A stretch of 64,000 nt of DNA from Amycolatopsis sp. cg9 (GCF_041346945.1 NZ_CP166850.1:3844001-3908000), one strand, 5' to 3'. Shown: positions 1-8,894, numbered from the stretch's first letter. Made by a program: numbers and translations. The notes: generated from the letters alone by a model not told the origin.

Positions 1-46
1 TGACCCGCTGCGCAGGTCACCGGCCCTCTGGACCACAGCTCAGGGC

Positions 47-136
47 GATCGGCTGCCCTCGGCTTCGGCTTGGGGTGATCGACTGTCCTCGGCCTCAGCT
101 CGGGGCAATCGACTGCCGCGGCCTCAGCTCAGGACT
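47..136. repeat. 30-bp imperfect tandem repeat, three units
   Basis: Three consecutive 30-bp units begin at 47, 77 and 107. Each starts GATCGRCTG or AATCGACTG and ends with CAGCTC-like sequence. The third unit covers the stop codon (129-131) of the neighbouring minus-strand gene, so the array sits immediately downstream of that gene and just enters its last codons. A degenerate partial unit is visible at about 29-46. No function can be read from it. Confidence 0.6.
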
Positions 137-1541
137 GGCCGCCCTTGTCGGAGTCGGAGCCCTTGTCGGGATCGGTGTCAGAACCGGTGTCAAAGCCGGC
201 GTCGGGCTCCGACGGCGGGTTCGCCTTCTCCCGCTCGGCCCGCTCCGTGCGCTCCAGCTCGGCGATCGGGTCCAGGTCGTCGAGGGAGCCGGTCTCGCCG
301 ACGCGGTCCGCGAAGTCGATGGGCTCGTCCAGGTCCTCCGCCGTCGGCATCAGGTCCGGGTGGGACCAGAGGCCGTCGCGCTTGTCCGAACCGTGGCGGT
401 CGCCCACCAGGCTCCACAGGTTGGAGGCGTCGCGCATGCGGCGGGGGCGCAGCTCCAGGCCGACCAGGGTGGCGAACGTCTGCTCGGCCGGGCCGCCCGT
501 TGCGCGGCGGCGGCGGAGGGTTTCGCGCAGGGCGTCCGCGCCCGGGAGGCGGTCGCCGACCGCTTCGGCCACCACCACGTCGACCCAGCCTTCGACCAGG
601 GCCAGGAGGGTCTCCAGGCGCCTTAGCGCCGCCTTCTGCTCGTCCGTCGTCTGGGGCTCCAGCAGGCCCGAGGACATCGCCTCTTCGATGCTCGCCGGGT
701 TCGACGGGTCGATGCGGCCGGCCAGGGACTCCAGGGCCGAGGTGTCGACCGTGATGCCGTGGGCGAACTCCTCGACCGTCGCGAGCAGGCGCTGGCGCAG
801 CCACGGCACGTGCGTGAACAGGCGCTGGTGCGCGGCCTCGCGCGCGGCCAGGAAGACCAGGATCTCGCTGTTCGGCAGCTCCAGGCCGTCGGCGAACTTC
901 TCGATGTTCGCGGGCAGCAGCGCCGACGTTCCGGCGGGCGCCAGGGGGAGGCCGATCTCGGACGCCGTCAGCATCTCCGACGCCAGCTGGGCGAGCGCGT
1001 TGCCGAGCTGGGAGCCGAACGCCATGCCGCCCATCTGGCCCATCATCTGGAGCAGCGGGCCGGCGGCCTGCTTGGCCTCTTCCGGCAGCGCCTGCATCCA
1101 CGCGCCCGAGATCTGCTGGGCGACCGGGTCGCAGAGCCGCTGCCACGTCGGCAGGGTCTTCTCCACCCAGGTGCGCGGCGACCAGGCGACCGTCGACGTC
1201 GCGCCGGCCGGGAACACCGTCGCCGCGTCGAGCCACAGCTCGGCGAGGTGGGCGGCGTCGCGGACCGCGGCGTTCGCGTCGTCGCCGCCGCTGAAGCCGA
1301 GGCGGCTCTCGCCGGTGTTGCCGGCGCTGCCGAGGGTCTGGAGGGCGATTTGCTTGGCGAGGTCGTAGTTCACCGGCCCGCTGGAAGTACCGGCCTGGCT
1401 GAGCATCTGGCCCAGCTGGCTCAGCATCTGCCCGAGCTGGTTGAAGGCCTCGGCGCCGGACTGCGGCCCGCCTTCCGAGGGGTCGTTCTCACCTCGTTTG
1501 TCGGGATCGGACGGTCCGAAGCCGAACGGGGGTTTGCTCAT
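129..1541 (-). CDS. DUF2342 / zinc-dependent metalloprotease-like protein
   Basis: This encodes a 470-residue cytoplasmic protein of the actinobacterial family usually annotated as zinc-dependent metalloprotease or putative hydrolase (DUF2342). The start chosen is the ATG at 1541 (MSKPPFGFG); an in-frame extension to 1607 has no conserved look. The N-terminus is Gln/Gly-rich, the centre is helical, and a segment reading REAAHQRLF is followed by EGWVDVV, as in this family. I see no canonical HExxH motif, so protease activity is not supported by the sequence alone. The C-terminus is a low-complexity acidic Asp/Ser/Gly tail. It is divergent from the YlbL-type protease gene 101 bp away, an arrangement I recall from mycobacteria. 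Confidence 0.85.
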   Translation of the reverse strand: MSKPPFGFGPSDPDKRGENDPSEGGPQSGAEAFNQLGQMLSQLGQMLSQAGTSSGPVNYDLAKQIALQTLGSAGNTGESRLGFSGGDDANAAVRDAAHLAELWLDAATVFPAGATSTVAWSPRTWVEKTLPTWQRLCDPVAQQISGAWMQALPEEAKQAAGPLLQMMGQMGGMAFGSQLGNALAQLASEMLTASEIGLPLAPAGTSALLPANIEKFADGLELPNSEILVFLAAREAAHQRLFTHVPWLRQRLLATVEEFAHGITVDTSALESLAGRIDPSNPASIEEAMSSGLLEPQTTDEQKAALRRLETLLALVEGWVDVVVAEAVGDRLPGADALRETLRRRRATGGPAEQTFATLVGLELRPRRMRDASNLWSLVGDRHGSDKRDGLWSHPDLMPTAEDLDEPIDFADRVGETGSLDDLDPIAELERTERAEREKANPPSEPDAGFDTGSDTDPDKGSDSDKGGQS

Positions 1542-1642
1542 GTGTCCACCGTACGCGGGTCGGCGGCCGTCGAGGGGGTCAACTGGACCCGTGTGCGTGG
1601 CCTTCACCGAGAAGCGAACACGGTCACCGTACGCTGTCGGTC

Positions 1643-2749
1643 GTGACCAAGTCCTCCGAGGAGACCGCCCCCGCGAAGAGCGCGCCGGAACCGGCGGCGG
1701 AACCGGCCGGCGAGGCCCGGCGGATGACCCGCCGCGGCTGGACTCTCGTGGTCAGCGGCTCGCTGTTCCTGATCTTCGTGGTGCTCGGCTCGGTCGTGCC
1801 CGTGCCGTTCGTCGCGATCAGCCCCGGCCCGACCTACGACACGCTCGGTCGCGACGCCGCGGGCAACCCGGTCATCCAGGTCACCGGTCACGACACCTTC
1901 CAGACCACCGGCGAGCTGCGGATGACGACCGTCTCGCTGCACGACGGCGTCACCCTCTTCCAGGGCCTCGGCTTCTGGGCCAGCGGCCGGTACGCGCTCG
2001 CGCCGCGCGAGGAGTACTTCAAGCCCGGCGAGACGAACGAGCAGGTCAAGCAGGAGAACATCCAGCAGCTGCAGGACTCGCAGACGAACGCGCAGGTCGC
2101 CGCGCTGCGCAAGCTCGGCTACCCGATCAAGGTGCTGGCGAAGCAGATCGTCTCCGGCAGCCCCGCCGACCACGTGCTTTCGCCCGGCGACAAGCTGATC
2201 ACCGTCAACGGCAAGAAGGTCGTCGAGGCCGCCGACGTGCGGGCCGCGCTGGCCGGCACGCTGCCCGGCCAGACCGTCCAGATCACCTTCCAGTCCGACG
2301 GCCAGCCCGAGCGGACCGTGCCGCTCACGCTCGCCTCGCGCCCGGACCGCAAGGAAGGCTTCATCGGCCTCACCGCGGTCGACCGCGCCGACGCGCCGTT
2401 CACCGTCAACATCTCGCTGCAGGACGTCGGCGGCCCGTCGGCCGGCCTGATGTTCACGCTCGCGATCATCGACCGGCTGCAGCCCGGTGACCTGGCCGGC
2501 GGGCGGCACATCGCCGGCACCGGCGAAATCACCGAGACCGGTGAGGTCGACCCGATCGGCGGGATCTCGTTCAAGGTCGTCGGCGCGCGCGAGGCGGGCG
2601 CGACCGACTTCCTGGTGCCCGAGCACAACTGCGCCGAGGCGAAGACCAACGCGCCGGCCGGGCTCAACCTCATCAAGGTGTCCACACTGGACGACGCGCT
2701 CACGCAGCTGGGCAACCTGAAGGCGGGCCGGCCGACGGCCGCCTGCTAG
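1643..2749 (+). CDS. YlbL-type membrane-anchored PDZ/Lon-like serine protease
   Basis: 368 residues from a GTG start. An Arg-rich N-terminus precedes one transmembrane helix (about residues 33-57), then an extracytoplasmic part with a PDZ domain (about 160-235) and a Lon-type S16 protease domain at the C-terminus. The Ser-Lys dyad is visible as Ser266 in GGPSAGL and Lys311 in GGISFKV, with Lon-like spacing of 45 residues. Family knowledge predicts cleavage of membrane or exported substrates. The gene is divergent from the DUF2342 gene and convergent with the PPA1309 gene. The two facing TAG stops (2747 and 2762) lie in a short CTAGC/GCTAG inverted repeat. Confidence 0.93.
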   Translation: MTKSSEETAPAKSAPEPAAEPAGEARRMTRRGWTLVVSGSLFLIFVVLGSVVPVPFVAISPGPTYDTLGRDAAGNPVIQVTGHDTFQTTGELRMTTVSLHDGVTLFQGLGFWASGRYALAPREEYFKPGETNEQVKQENIQQLQDSQTNAQVAALRKLGYPIKVLAKQIVSGSPADHVLSPGDKLITVNGKKVVEAADVRAALAGTLPGQTVQITFQSDGQPERTVPLTLASRPDRKEGFIGLTAVDRADAPFTVNISLQDVGGPSAGLMFTLAIIDRLQPGDLAGGRHIAGTGEITETGEVDPIGGISFKVVGAREAGATDFLVPEHNCAEAKTNAPAGLNLIKVSTLDDALTQLGNLKAGRPTAAC

Positions 2750-2759
2750 CCCGGACGAG

Positions 2760-3299
2760 CTAGGGGAGCAGCGTCGCCTTGAGCGCTTCGACGAGGTTCG
2801 GCGCCAGGTCCGGGCTTTCGACGATCTCGTCGATCGGCTCGTCCGCGTCGGCCCCGCGCAGCCGCATCACGCACGCGCCTTCGCCGTCGCGCAGGACCGC
2901 GGCCACCAGGCGGGCCTCCGTCCGCTGCGGGTGGTCGGCGGCCGCGCGGCGCAGGCTGTCCGCGTCCGCCTCGGCCACGTCCGGCAGCTCCGACTCCGAG
3001 CCCGGCGGCAGCACGATGATCTCCTGCGCCAGCGCGCAGCCGATCACCAGATCGGGCCACGCGATCCGGCCCAGCGCCTCGGCGAGGTCGCCTTCGGGCA
3101 GCGCCTCCTGCGCCACCGGCGTCAGCGGGTTCGCCCGGTCCAGCTGCCCGGCCAGCTCCGGCTGCTCGTCCAGCAGCGCCGCCGTCGGCACCAGCGCGAA
3201 CAGCTGCGGCGGCTGGTCCCAGCCACCCGCGGCCATGAACTCCTCGATCTCGCGAGCGAGCGCGGCCACGCCGGCCGGTCGCGCTTCGTCTGCTGCCAT
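2760..3299 (-). CDS. PPA1309 family protein
   Basis: A 179-residue acidic soluble protein of the actinobacterium-specific PPA1309 family, whose function is unknown. The sequence has the family-typical start AREIEEFMAAGGWDQPP, a middle block VIGCALAQEIIVLPP and a C-terminal block RLRGADADEPIDEI. I use the ATG at 3299; a GTG two codons upstream (3305) is equally possible because neither has a clear ribosome-binding site. It is transcribed towards the YlbL-type protease gene and is divergent from the UPF0182 gene, neighbours often found together in actinobacteria. No catalytic motif is evident. Confidence 0.85.
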   Translation of the reverse strand: MAADEARPAGVAALAREIEEFMAAGGWDQPPQLFALVPTAALLDEQPELAGQLDRANPLTPVAQEALPEGDLAEALGRIAWPDLVIGCALAQEIIVLPPGSESELPDVAEADADSLRRAAADHPQRTEARLVAAVLRDGEGACVMRLRGADADEPIDEIVESPDLAPNLVEALKATLLP

Positions 3300-3448
3300 G
3301 CGCACATGGTGTCAGGCCGGCCGGCGCGCGACTGCCGCGAGTCCGGTTTGGGCGGGTCCCGGGAACTTCACCGGGCATCCGTAGAGTTAGGGAATCAGGG
3401 GGCGCACGCGCCCCTGCTCAAGTGTTGACGAAGACAGGAGCGTGTGCC

Positions 3449-6400
3449 GTGGCGACTCGGCCCCCGGTGAGCCTGCCGAAGCTGTCCCGGCGGAGCCGGA
3501 TCCTCCTCATCATCGCCGCGGTGATCGTGCTGGCGCTGCTGCTCGGGGCCCGCCTCCTCGACACGTACGTCGATTGGCTGTGGTTCGGCGAAGTCGGCGC
3601 GCGGTCGGTGTTCACCACCCAGGTGGTGACCCGGATCATCTTGTTCTTCGCCGTCGGCCTGCTCGTCGGCGGGGCGCTCGCGACCAGCCTGATGATCGCC
3701 TACCGGACCCGCCCGGTGTTCGTCCCGATCTCGGGCGCCGACGACCCGCTCGCGCGCTACCGCTCGGCGATCGTCGCCCGCATCCGGCTCTTCGGCATCG
3801 GCATCCCGGTGCTGACCGGGCTGATCGCCGGGCTGTCCGCCCAGGGCGACTGGCAGGTCGTGCAGCTGTTCCTCAACGGCACCTCGTTCGGCCAGACCGA
3901 CCCCGAGTTCGGCAACGACGTCGGCTTCTACGCCTTCGACCTCCCGTTCTACAACTGGCTGCTCGGCTGGCTGTTCATCACCGTCGTCATCTCCTTCTTC
4001 GGCGCGCTGATCTCGCACTACGTCTTCGGCGGCATCCGGCTGGCCGGCAAGGGCGGCCAGCTGGCCGGCCCGACCCGCGCGCAGCTCGCCATCACCGTCG
4101 GCCTGTTCGTGCTGCTGAAGGCGGCCGAGTACTTCTTCGACCGCTACAACCTGCTGCTGTCCGACCGCGGCGCCCCGCTGTTCATCGGTGCCACCTACAC
4201 CGACCTGAACGCGGTCCTGCCCGCGAAGCTGATCCTGCTGTGCATTTCGGTGATCTGCGCGGTCGCGTTCTTCGCCGGCGCGTTCCTGCGCAACCTGCAG
4301 CTCCCGGCGATCGCGCTGGTGCTGCTCATCCTGTCCAGCATCCTGGTCGGCGTCGCATGGCCCGCGATCCTCGACCAGTTCTCGGTCAAGCCGAACGCGA
4401 ACGAGAAGGAAGCGACGTCCATCCAGCGCAACATGGACGCCACCCGCCGCGCCTTCGGCCTCACCGACATCGAGTACCAGCCGTACACCGGCGCCTCCAC
4501 CGCGACGGCGGACCAGCTGAAGGCCGACACCGGGACGATGTCGAACATCCGGCTGCTCGACCCGAACGTCCTGTCCGACACCTTCACCCAGCGCGTCGGC
4601 CGCGAGAACTTCTACGGCTTCCCGGCGAAGCTGGACATCGACCGCTACACCGTCGGCGGCGTGTCGCAGGACTACATCGTCGCGGCGAAGGAGATCAAGA
4701 CCGAGGGCCTGACCGGCAACCAGACCAGCTGGATCAACAAGCACCTCGTCTACACCCACGGCAACGGCTTCGTCGCCGCGCCGGCCAACACGATCGACCG
4801 CGCGGTCAAGGACGCCAACTCCGACGGCGGCTACCCGGTCGCCACGACGAGCGACACCCAGAACCCGAGCGGCGCCGGTTCGCCCGGCCCGAACCAGCCG
4901 GGCATCGAGGTCAAGCAGCCCCGCATCTACTACGGCGAGCTGTCGGCCGCGGACTCCGACTACGCGATCGTCGGCGGTACGTCCGGCAACGCGCCCGGCG
5001 AGTACGACACCGCGACCGACCGCTACACCTACAACGGCAGCGGCGGCGTCTCGATCGACAACTGGTTCAACCGCCTGGCCTTCGCGGCCGAGTACGGCGA
5101 ACGCAACATCCTGTTCTCCGACGCCATCGGCGACAACTCGAAGATCATGTACAACCGCGACCCGCGCGAGCGCGTCAGCAAGGTCGCGCCGTGGCTGACC
5201 CTCGACGGCGACCCGTACCCGGCCGTCGTCGACGGCAAGATCCAGTGGATCATCGACGGCTACACCACGCTCAACAACTTCCCGTACGCCCAGCAGACCC
5301 AGCTCGGCGCGGCCACCAACGACTCCCTCAACGGCGTCGCCCGGCAGGCCAACAGCTCCATCAACTACATCCGCAACTCGGTCAAGGCCACCGTCGACGC
5401 CTTCAACGGCACCGTGACGCTGTACTCGATCGACGACAAGGAACCGGTCCTCAACGCCTGGGAAAAGGTCTTCCCCGGGCTCGTGAAGCCCAGCTCCGAG
5501 ATCTCCCCGGACCTGCGTGCCCACTTCCGGTACCCGGAAGACCTCTTCAAGGTCCAGCGCGAGCTGCTGTCGCGCTACCACGTCAGCAACCCGCAGGAGT
5601 TCTACTCGCAGCAGGCCTTCTGGAGCGTCCCGCAGGACCCGACGGCCGAAGGCGCGAGCAACCCGACGGCGGCCGGCGCCGCGAACCAGCCGGGTTACTA
5701 CGTCCTCGCGGACACCCCGGGCCAGAGCAAGCCGACGTTCCAGCTGACGAGCTCGCTGACCGGTCTGCAACGGCAGTACCTCGCGTCCTGGATGTCGGTG
5801 TCCTCCGATCCCGGTGACTACGGGAAGATCCGCGTCCTCCAGCTACCGAGCGCGGCCACCGGGGCCACCCAGGTCGACGGCCCGGTCCAGGTGCAGAACC
5901 GGTTCCAGAGCGATCCACGGGTGGCGCAGGACCGGACGCTGTTCAACAACCCGAACGTCACCCCGATCTACGGCAACCTGATCACGCTGCCGGTCGCGCA
6001 GGGCTTCCTCTACGTCGAGCCCGTCTACATCCGGCAGCGCAACCAGACCAGCTACCCGCAGCTGGCCCGCGTCCTCGTCTCGTACGGGCCGAAGGTCGGC
6101 TACGGCGCGACGCTGCAGGAAGCCCTCGACCAGGTCTTCGGAGCCGGCACCGGCGAAGCCACCACCACGCCACCGCAGGCCGGCCAGCCCACGACCACGC
6201 CGCCGACCACCCCGTCCACGACACCGACCACCCCGCCGAACAGCGGCGGCGGCAACGCGGCCTTGGACAAGGCGGTCACCGACATCCAGGCGGCGATCGC
6301 GAAGCTGAAGGCAGCCCAGCAGTCGGGCAACTTCGCGGACCAGGGTGCGGCGCTCGCGGCCCTCGACGCGGCGGCCCGGGCGTACGAAGCAGCCAAGTCC

Positions 6401-6451
6401 GCAACGCCGTCCAGCAGCACCCCACCGCCCAGCAGCCAGCCGGGAGGGTGA
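3449..6451 (+). CDS. UPF0182 family integral membrane protein
   Basis: A 1000-residue UPF0182 protein of unknown function, characteristic of actinobacteria and cyanobacteria. The GTG at 3449 is preferred over the upstream TTG at 3422 because an AGGAG lies 8 nt before it and homologues begin ATRPPVSLPKLSRRSR. About seven transmembrane helices occupy the first 310 residues. A large extracytoplasmic region follows, containing the family-typical stretch ERNILFSDAIGDNSKIMYNR. Residues about 905-930 form a Thr/Pro-rich linker (TTPPTTPSTTPTTPP) leading to a short predicted coiled segment and a Ser/Pro tail. It is monocistronic and is followed by the initiator tRNA gene. Confidence 0.95.
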   Translation: MATRPPVSLPKLSRRSRILLIIAAVIVLALLLGARLLDTYVDWLWFGEVGARSVFTTQVVTRIILFFAVGLLVGGALATSLMIAYRTRPVFVPISGADDPLARYRSAIVARIRLFGIGIPVLTGLIAGLSAQGDWQVVQLFLNGTSFGQTDPEFGNDVGFYAFDLPFYNWLLGWLFITVVISFFGALISHYVFGGIRLAGKGGQLAGPTRAQLAITVGLFVLLKAAEYFFDRYNLLLSDRGAPLFIGATYTDLNAVLPAKLILLCISVICAVAFFAGAFLRNLQLPAIALVLLILSSILVGVAWPAILDQFSVKPNANEKEATSIQRNMDATRRAFGLTDIEYQPYTGASTATADQLKADTGTMSNIRLLDPNVLSDTFTQRVGRENFYGFPAKLDIDRYTVGGVSQDYIVAAKEIKTEGLTGNQTSWINKHLVYTHGNGFVAAPANTIDRAVKDANSDGGYPVATTSDTQNPSGAGSPGPNQPGIEVKQPRIYYGELSAADSDYAIVGGTSGNAPGEYDTATDRYTYNGSGGVSIDNWFNRLAFAAEYGERNILFSDAIGDNSKIMYNRDPRERVSKVAPWLTLDGDPYPAVVDGKIQWIIDGYTTLNNFPYAQQTQLGAATNDSLNGVARQANSSINYIRNSVKATVDAFNGTVTLYSIDDKEPVLNAWEKVFPGLVKPSSEISPDLRAHFRYPEDLFKVQRELLSRYHVSNPQEFYSQQAFWSVPQDPTAEGASNPTAAGAANQPGYYVLADTPGQSKPTFQLTSSLTGLQRQYLASWMSVSSDPGDYGKIRVLQLPSAATGATQVDGPVQVQNRFQSDPRVAQDRTLFNNPNVTPIYGNLITLPVAQGFLYVEPVYIRQRNQTSYPQLARVLVSYGPKVGYGATLQEALDQVFGAGTGEATTTPPQAGQPTTTPPTTPSTTPTTPPNSGGGNAALDKAVTDIQAAIAKLKAAQQSGNFADQGAALAALDAAARAYEAAKSATPSSSTPPPSSQPGG

Positions 6452-6477
6452 CCTCACTTACCCAAGTGGGACCTGCT

Positions 6478-6507
6478 TTGCACCCCGTTGAAACGGTGGC
6501 GTAGGGT
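6478..6507 (+). promoter_or_regulatory. Probable promoter of first initiator tRNA
   Basis: TTGCAC (6478-6483) and TAGGGT (6502-6507) are separated by 18 nt. They would place the transcription start 5-10 nt before the mature tRNA 5' end at 6519. This rests on consensus resemblance only. Confidence 0.45.
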
Positions 6508-6518
6508 AGGTCTCACGA

Positions 6519-6592
6519 CGCGGGGTGGAGCAGCTCGGTAGCTCGCTGGGCTCATAACCCAGAGGTCGCAGGTTCAAATCCTGTCCCCGCTA
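6519..6592 (+). tRNA. Initiator tRNA-fMet (CAT), copy 1
   Basis: A full cloverleaf of 74 nt with anticodon CAT at 6553-6555. Initiator hallmarks are present. Positions 1 and 72 (C and T) cannot form a Watson-Crick pair, and the anticodon stem ends in three G:C pairs (CTGGG/CCCAG). The 3' CCA is not encoded, since the discriminator A is followed by CTGG. It is identical over all 74 nt to the copy at 8813-8886. Confidence 0.97.
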
Positions 6593-6596
6593 CTGG

Positions 6597-6635
6597 AAGA
6601 AGAGGCGCAGCCGATGGCTGCGCCTCTTCTTTTTT
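6597..6635 (+). terminator. Rho-independent terminator after tRNA-fMet
   Basis: A 16-bp perfect inverted repeat (6597-6612 with 6616-6631, 3-nt loop) ends in a run of T (6630-6635). It terminates the tRNA transcript and lies 3 bp from the stop codon of the convergent monooxygenase gene. Confidence 0.9.
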
Positions 6636-6637
6636 GC

Positions 6638-8056
6638 TCAGGCGAGCCAGCCGTCCACGGAATCCGTTGCCGTGGCGACATAACCGTCCGGGCGGACCAG
6701 CACCTCGGTCAGGTCGGGCCACGGCAGCGCGGGCACTCGGGCCACGACGACGTCCGGGTGGGGCGATGCGGACCCGGTCGTGGTCAGCAGGACGAACTTT
6801 CCACTGTGGAACAAGTCGCTCACGTGGCCGTCGCCGAGCGGGAAGTCCGGCAGGCGCGCGCCTGCCGGGCCGGGTTCTTCCGACGCGTACCGGATGTCCA
6901 AGCCGGACACCATCCCGGACAGCCGGCGGCGGACCTCCGGGATCGCCGCCAGGTCTTGGAAGAGGAGCCGCATCGCGCGCTGTTCCGGGCTCGCCGGGAT
7001 CAGGGCCGTTTGGGCTGCGACGTTCTGCAGGACCGCTTCCGCCACCGGGCGGCGTTCCGCTTCGTACGTGTCCAGCAGGCCCGCCGGAGCGCGGCCGGTC
7101 AGCTCCGCCGCCAGCTTCCAGCCCAGGTTCATCGCGTCCTGGACGCCGAGGTTCAGGCCCTGGCCGCCGGCCGGGAAGTGGGTGTGCGCCGCGTCGCCGG
7201 CCAGGAAGACCCGGTCCACGCGGTAGCGGCCGGCCAGGCGGGCGTCGTCGGAAAACCGGGAAGCCCAGCGGATTTCGGCGATTTCGACCTCCTCGCCGAA
7301 ACTTTCGCGGACCACCGCGCGCACCTCGTCGTCGGTCACCCGCGCCCGCAGGTCCGCCGGGCGGTTCAGCCGGTCGCCGTAGCTCAGCCGGTACAGGTTC
7401 GGCTCGTCCAGCGGGATCAGGCCGACGAACGAACCCGGCGCCGCCGCCGACCGCACCAGGTTCCGCATCGACCGCCACTCCGTCGGCGCGCCCGCCGGAG
7501 CCGAACGGAACACCACGTCCGCCGAGACGCCGTGACCGCGCCCTTCGAACCCTTCGAACGGCAGGTTCAGCGCCTTCCGCACCGCGCTGCGGCCACCGTC
7601 GCAGCCCACCAGGTACGCCGCGCGCACCCGGACGTCGCCCGCCGTGACCGTCACGCCGCCGGCGTCCTGCGTGAAGCCGCTCAGCGCTTGCCCGCGGAGC
7701 ACCTTCACGCCCTGCTCGGCCAGGCGCTCCTCCAGCGCCGCTTCGACCTGGGCCTGCGGGATGCCCACCTGGTACGGGTGCCGCGTGTCCCAGCCCGCGT
7801 AGCTCACCGGGATCATCGCGAAGTGGCCTTCGGGCACGGTCGTGAACGACCGCTGCTCCGCTCGGGCGAGCAGGCCCCGCAGGTCCAGCACCTCCGCCGT
7901 GCGCGGCTGCAGGTTCAGCGCCTTCGACAGCCCGGTGCGCGCGGCCAGCCGCTCCAGCACGACGACGTCCACTCCGGCCAGCGCCAGTTCGTTCGCCAGC
8001 ATCAGCCCGGTCGGGCCCGCTCCGGCGACGACCACGTCCGCGGTCAGCTCGTCCAT
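6638..8056 (-). CDS. FAD-dependent aromatic monooxygenase (PheA/TfdB type)
   Basis: A 472-residue class A flavoprotein monooxygenase (PF01494 family) of the kind that hydroxylates phenols, polyketides or antibiotics such as tetracycline and rifampicin. All three flavin motifs are visible: the Rossmann motif GAGPTGLMLANELA at the N-terminus, CDGGRSAVRKAL in the middle, and FLAGDAAHTHFPAGGQG near residue 280. The C-terminal thioredoxin-like part (about 380-472) is typical of this subgroup. The ATG at 8056 has AAGGAG 6 nt upstream. It is divergent from a TetR gene, with two palindromes between them, so repression by that regulator with release by the substrate is the likely control. The substrate cannot be told from sequence. 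Confidence 0.9.
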   Translation of the reverse strand: MDELTADVVVAGAGPTGLMLANELALAGVDVVVLERLAARTGLSKALNLQPRTAEVLDLRGLLARAEQRSFTTVPEGHFAMIPVSYAGWDTRHPYQVGIPQAQVEAALEERLAEQGVKVLRGQALSGFTQDAGGVTVTAGDVRVRAAYLVGCDGGRSAVRKALNLPFEGFEGRGHGVSADVVFRSAPAGAPTEWRSMRNLVRSAAAPGSFVGLIPLDEPNLYRLSYGDRLNRPADLRARVTDDEVRAVVRESFGEEVEIAEIRWASRFSDDARLAGRYRVDRVFLAGDAAHTHFPAGGQGLNLGVQDAMNLGWKLAAELTGRAPAGLLDTYEAERRPVAEAVLQNVAAQTALIPASPEQRAMRLLFQDLAAIPEVRRRLSGMVSGLDIRYASEEPGPAGARLPDFPLGDGHVSDLFHSGKFVLLTTTGSASPHPDVVVARVPALPWPDLTEVLVRPDGYVATATDSVDGWLA

Positions 8057-8066
8057 CCCCAGCTCC

Positions 8067-8115
8067 TTAACAACGTTAAATTGACCTTACCCGAGGATGC
8101 CCTTAACATCGTTAA
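8067..8115. promoter_or_regulatory. Paired TetR-type operators in divergent promoter
   Basis: Two near-identical palindromes, TTAACAACGTTAA (8067-8079) and TTAACATCGTTAA (8103-8115), have centres 36 bp apart and are each followed by ATTG. They fill the 94-bp gap between the monooxygenase and tetR genes, and the first abuts the monooxygenase ribosome-binding site. They are probably the binding sites of the adjacent regulator. Confidence 0.75.
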
Positions 8116-8150
8116 ATTGTCAAGGCGGTACCACGAGGAGAGTCGAAACC

Positions 8151-8735
8151 ATGGCCCTGACCAGGCAGGACATCGCACGCTCGGGGCTGAAGCTGCTCAA
8201 CGAGGCCGGCCTCAACGGGCTCACCCTCCGGCTGATCGCCGCCGATCTCGGGGTCAAGGCGCCGGCGCTCTACTGGCACATGAAGAACAAGCAGGAGCTG
8301 CTCGACGAGATGGCGACGCAGATGTACCGCGATTCGGCGGAGGACCGCCTGCCGCCGGAGTCGCTGGGGGAGTGGGACGCCATCGCGCACAGCGCGCGGG
8401 CCCTGCGGCGGATGATGCTGTCCTACCGCGACGGCGGGAAGGTGTTCGCCGGCACCTACCTCGGGGACACCGGCCTGGTCCCGCCGAGCCCGCTGCGCCG
8501 GAGCATCGGCGCCGGCCTGGACGAGCGCCGGGCCGCTCAGGCGCTGTTCACCGTGTACAGCTACGTCGTCGGGTTCACCATCGAAGAGCAGGCCGTCTAC
8601 CCGAAGCCCGGTGAACTGGACGAGCGCTACCGCAGCGAGGAGGCCGGGGACCTGCTCGCCGACGTCGATTCGCGGTTCGAGGACGGGCTCGCCATGGTCC
8701 TGAGTGGAGCACGGCTGTGGCTCGGAGTGGCGTAA
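8151..8735 (+). CDS. TetR family regulator (tetracycline-repressor-like C-domain)
   Basis: 194 residues from the ATG at 8151, with GAGGAG 10 nt upstream; a longer in-frame ORF from 8097 would run through the second operator. The N-terminal helix-turn-helix spans about residues 5-48, with recognition segment LGVKAPALYWHMKNKQEL, the signature of the TetR_C_1 subgroup that includes TetR(D). The remainder is helical and should hold the ligand pocket. The divergent position with two operator palindromes argues that it represses both itself and the flavin monooxygenase. The ligand is unknown but is plausibly the monooxygenase substrate. Confidence 0.92.
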   Translation: MALTRQDIARSGLKLLNEAGLNGLTLRLIAADLGVKAPALYWHMKNKQELLDEMATQMYRDSAEDRLPPESLGEWDAIAHSARALRRMMLSYRDGGKVFAGTYLGDTGLVPPSPLRRSIGAGLDERRAAQALFTVYSYVVGFTIEEQAVYPKPGELDERYRSEEAGDLLADVDSRFEDGLAMVLSGARLWLGVA

Positions 8736-8812
8736 CGCCTGGTCAGCCGGTTGGGGGACCCCGGTGCAAACCCGGTCGCGACCCCGTGTAATCTATTCAA
8801 GTACCACAACGG

Positions 8813-8886
8813 CGCGGGGTGGAGCAGCTCGGTAGCTCGCTGGGCTCATAACCCAGAGGTCGCAGGTTCAAATCCTGTCCCCGCTA
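8813..8886 (+). tRNA. Initiator tRNA-fMet (CAT), copy 2
   Basis: Identical in all 74 nt to the copy at 6519-6592, with anticodon CAT at 8847-8849, C1/T72 mismatch and no encoded CCA. The flanks differ completely from copy 1 apart from single bases. It has its own TG-TAATCT-like -10 element (8787-8794) and its own terminator. Confidence 0.97.
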
Positions 8887-8894
8887 CAGAGGTC

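Noticed and set aside
3395..5770. 791-codon open frame on the minus strand opposite the UPF0182 gene
   Set aside because: It mirrors the UPF0182 gene in a GC-rich genome; the predicted protein is Arg/Asp/Val-rich low-complexity sequence without motifs.
6519..8886. Composite transposon or integrated island bounded by tRNA copies
   Set aside because: No integrase, transposase or truncated tRNA remnant; each tRNA has its own promoter and terminator, so both are kept as normal genes and only the arrangement is noted.
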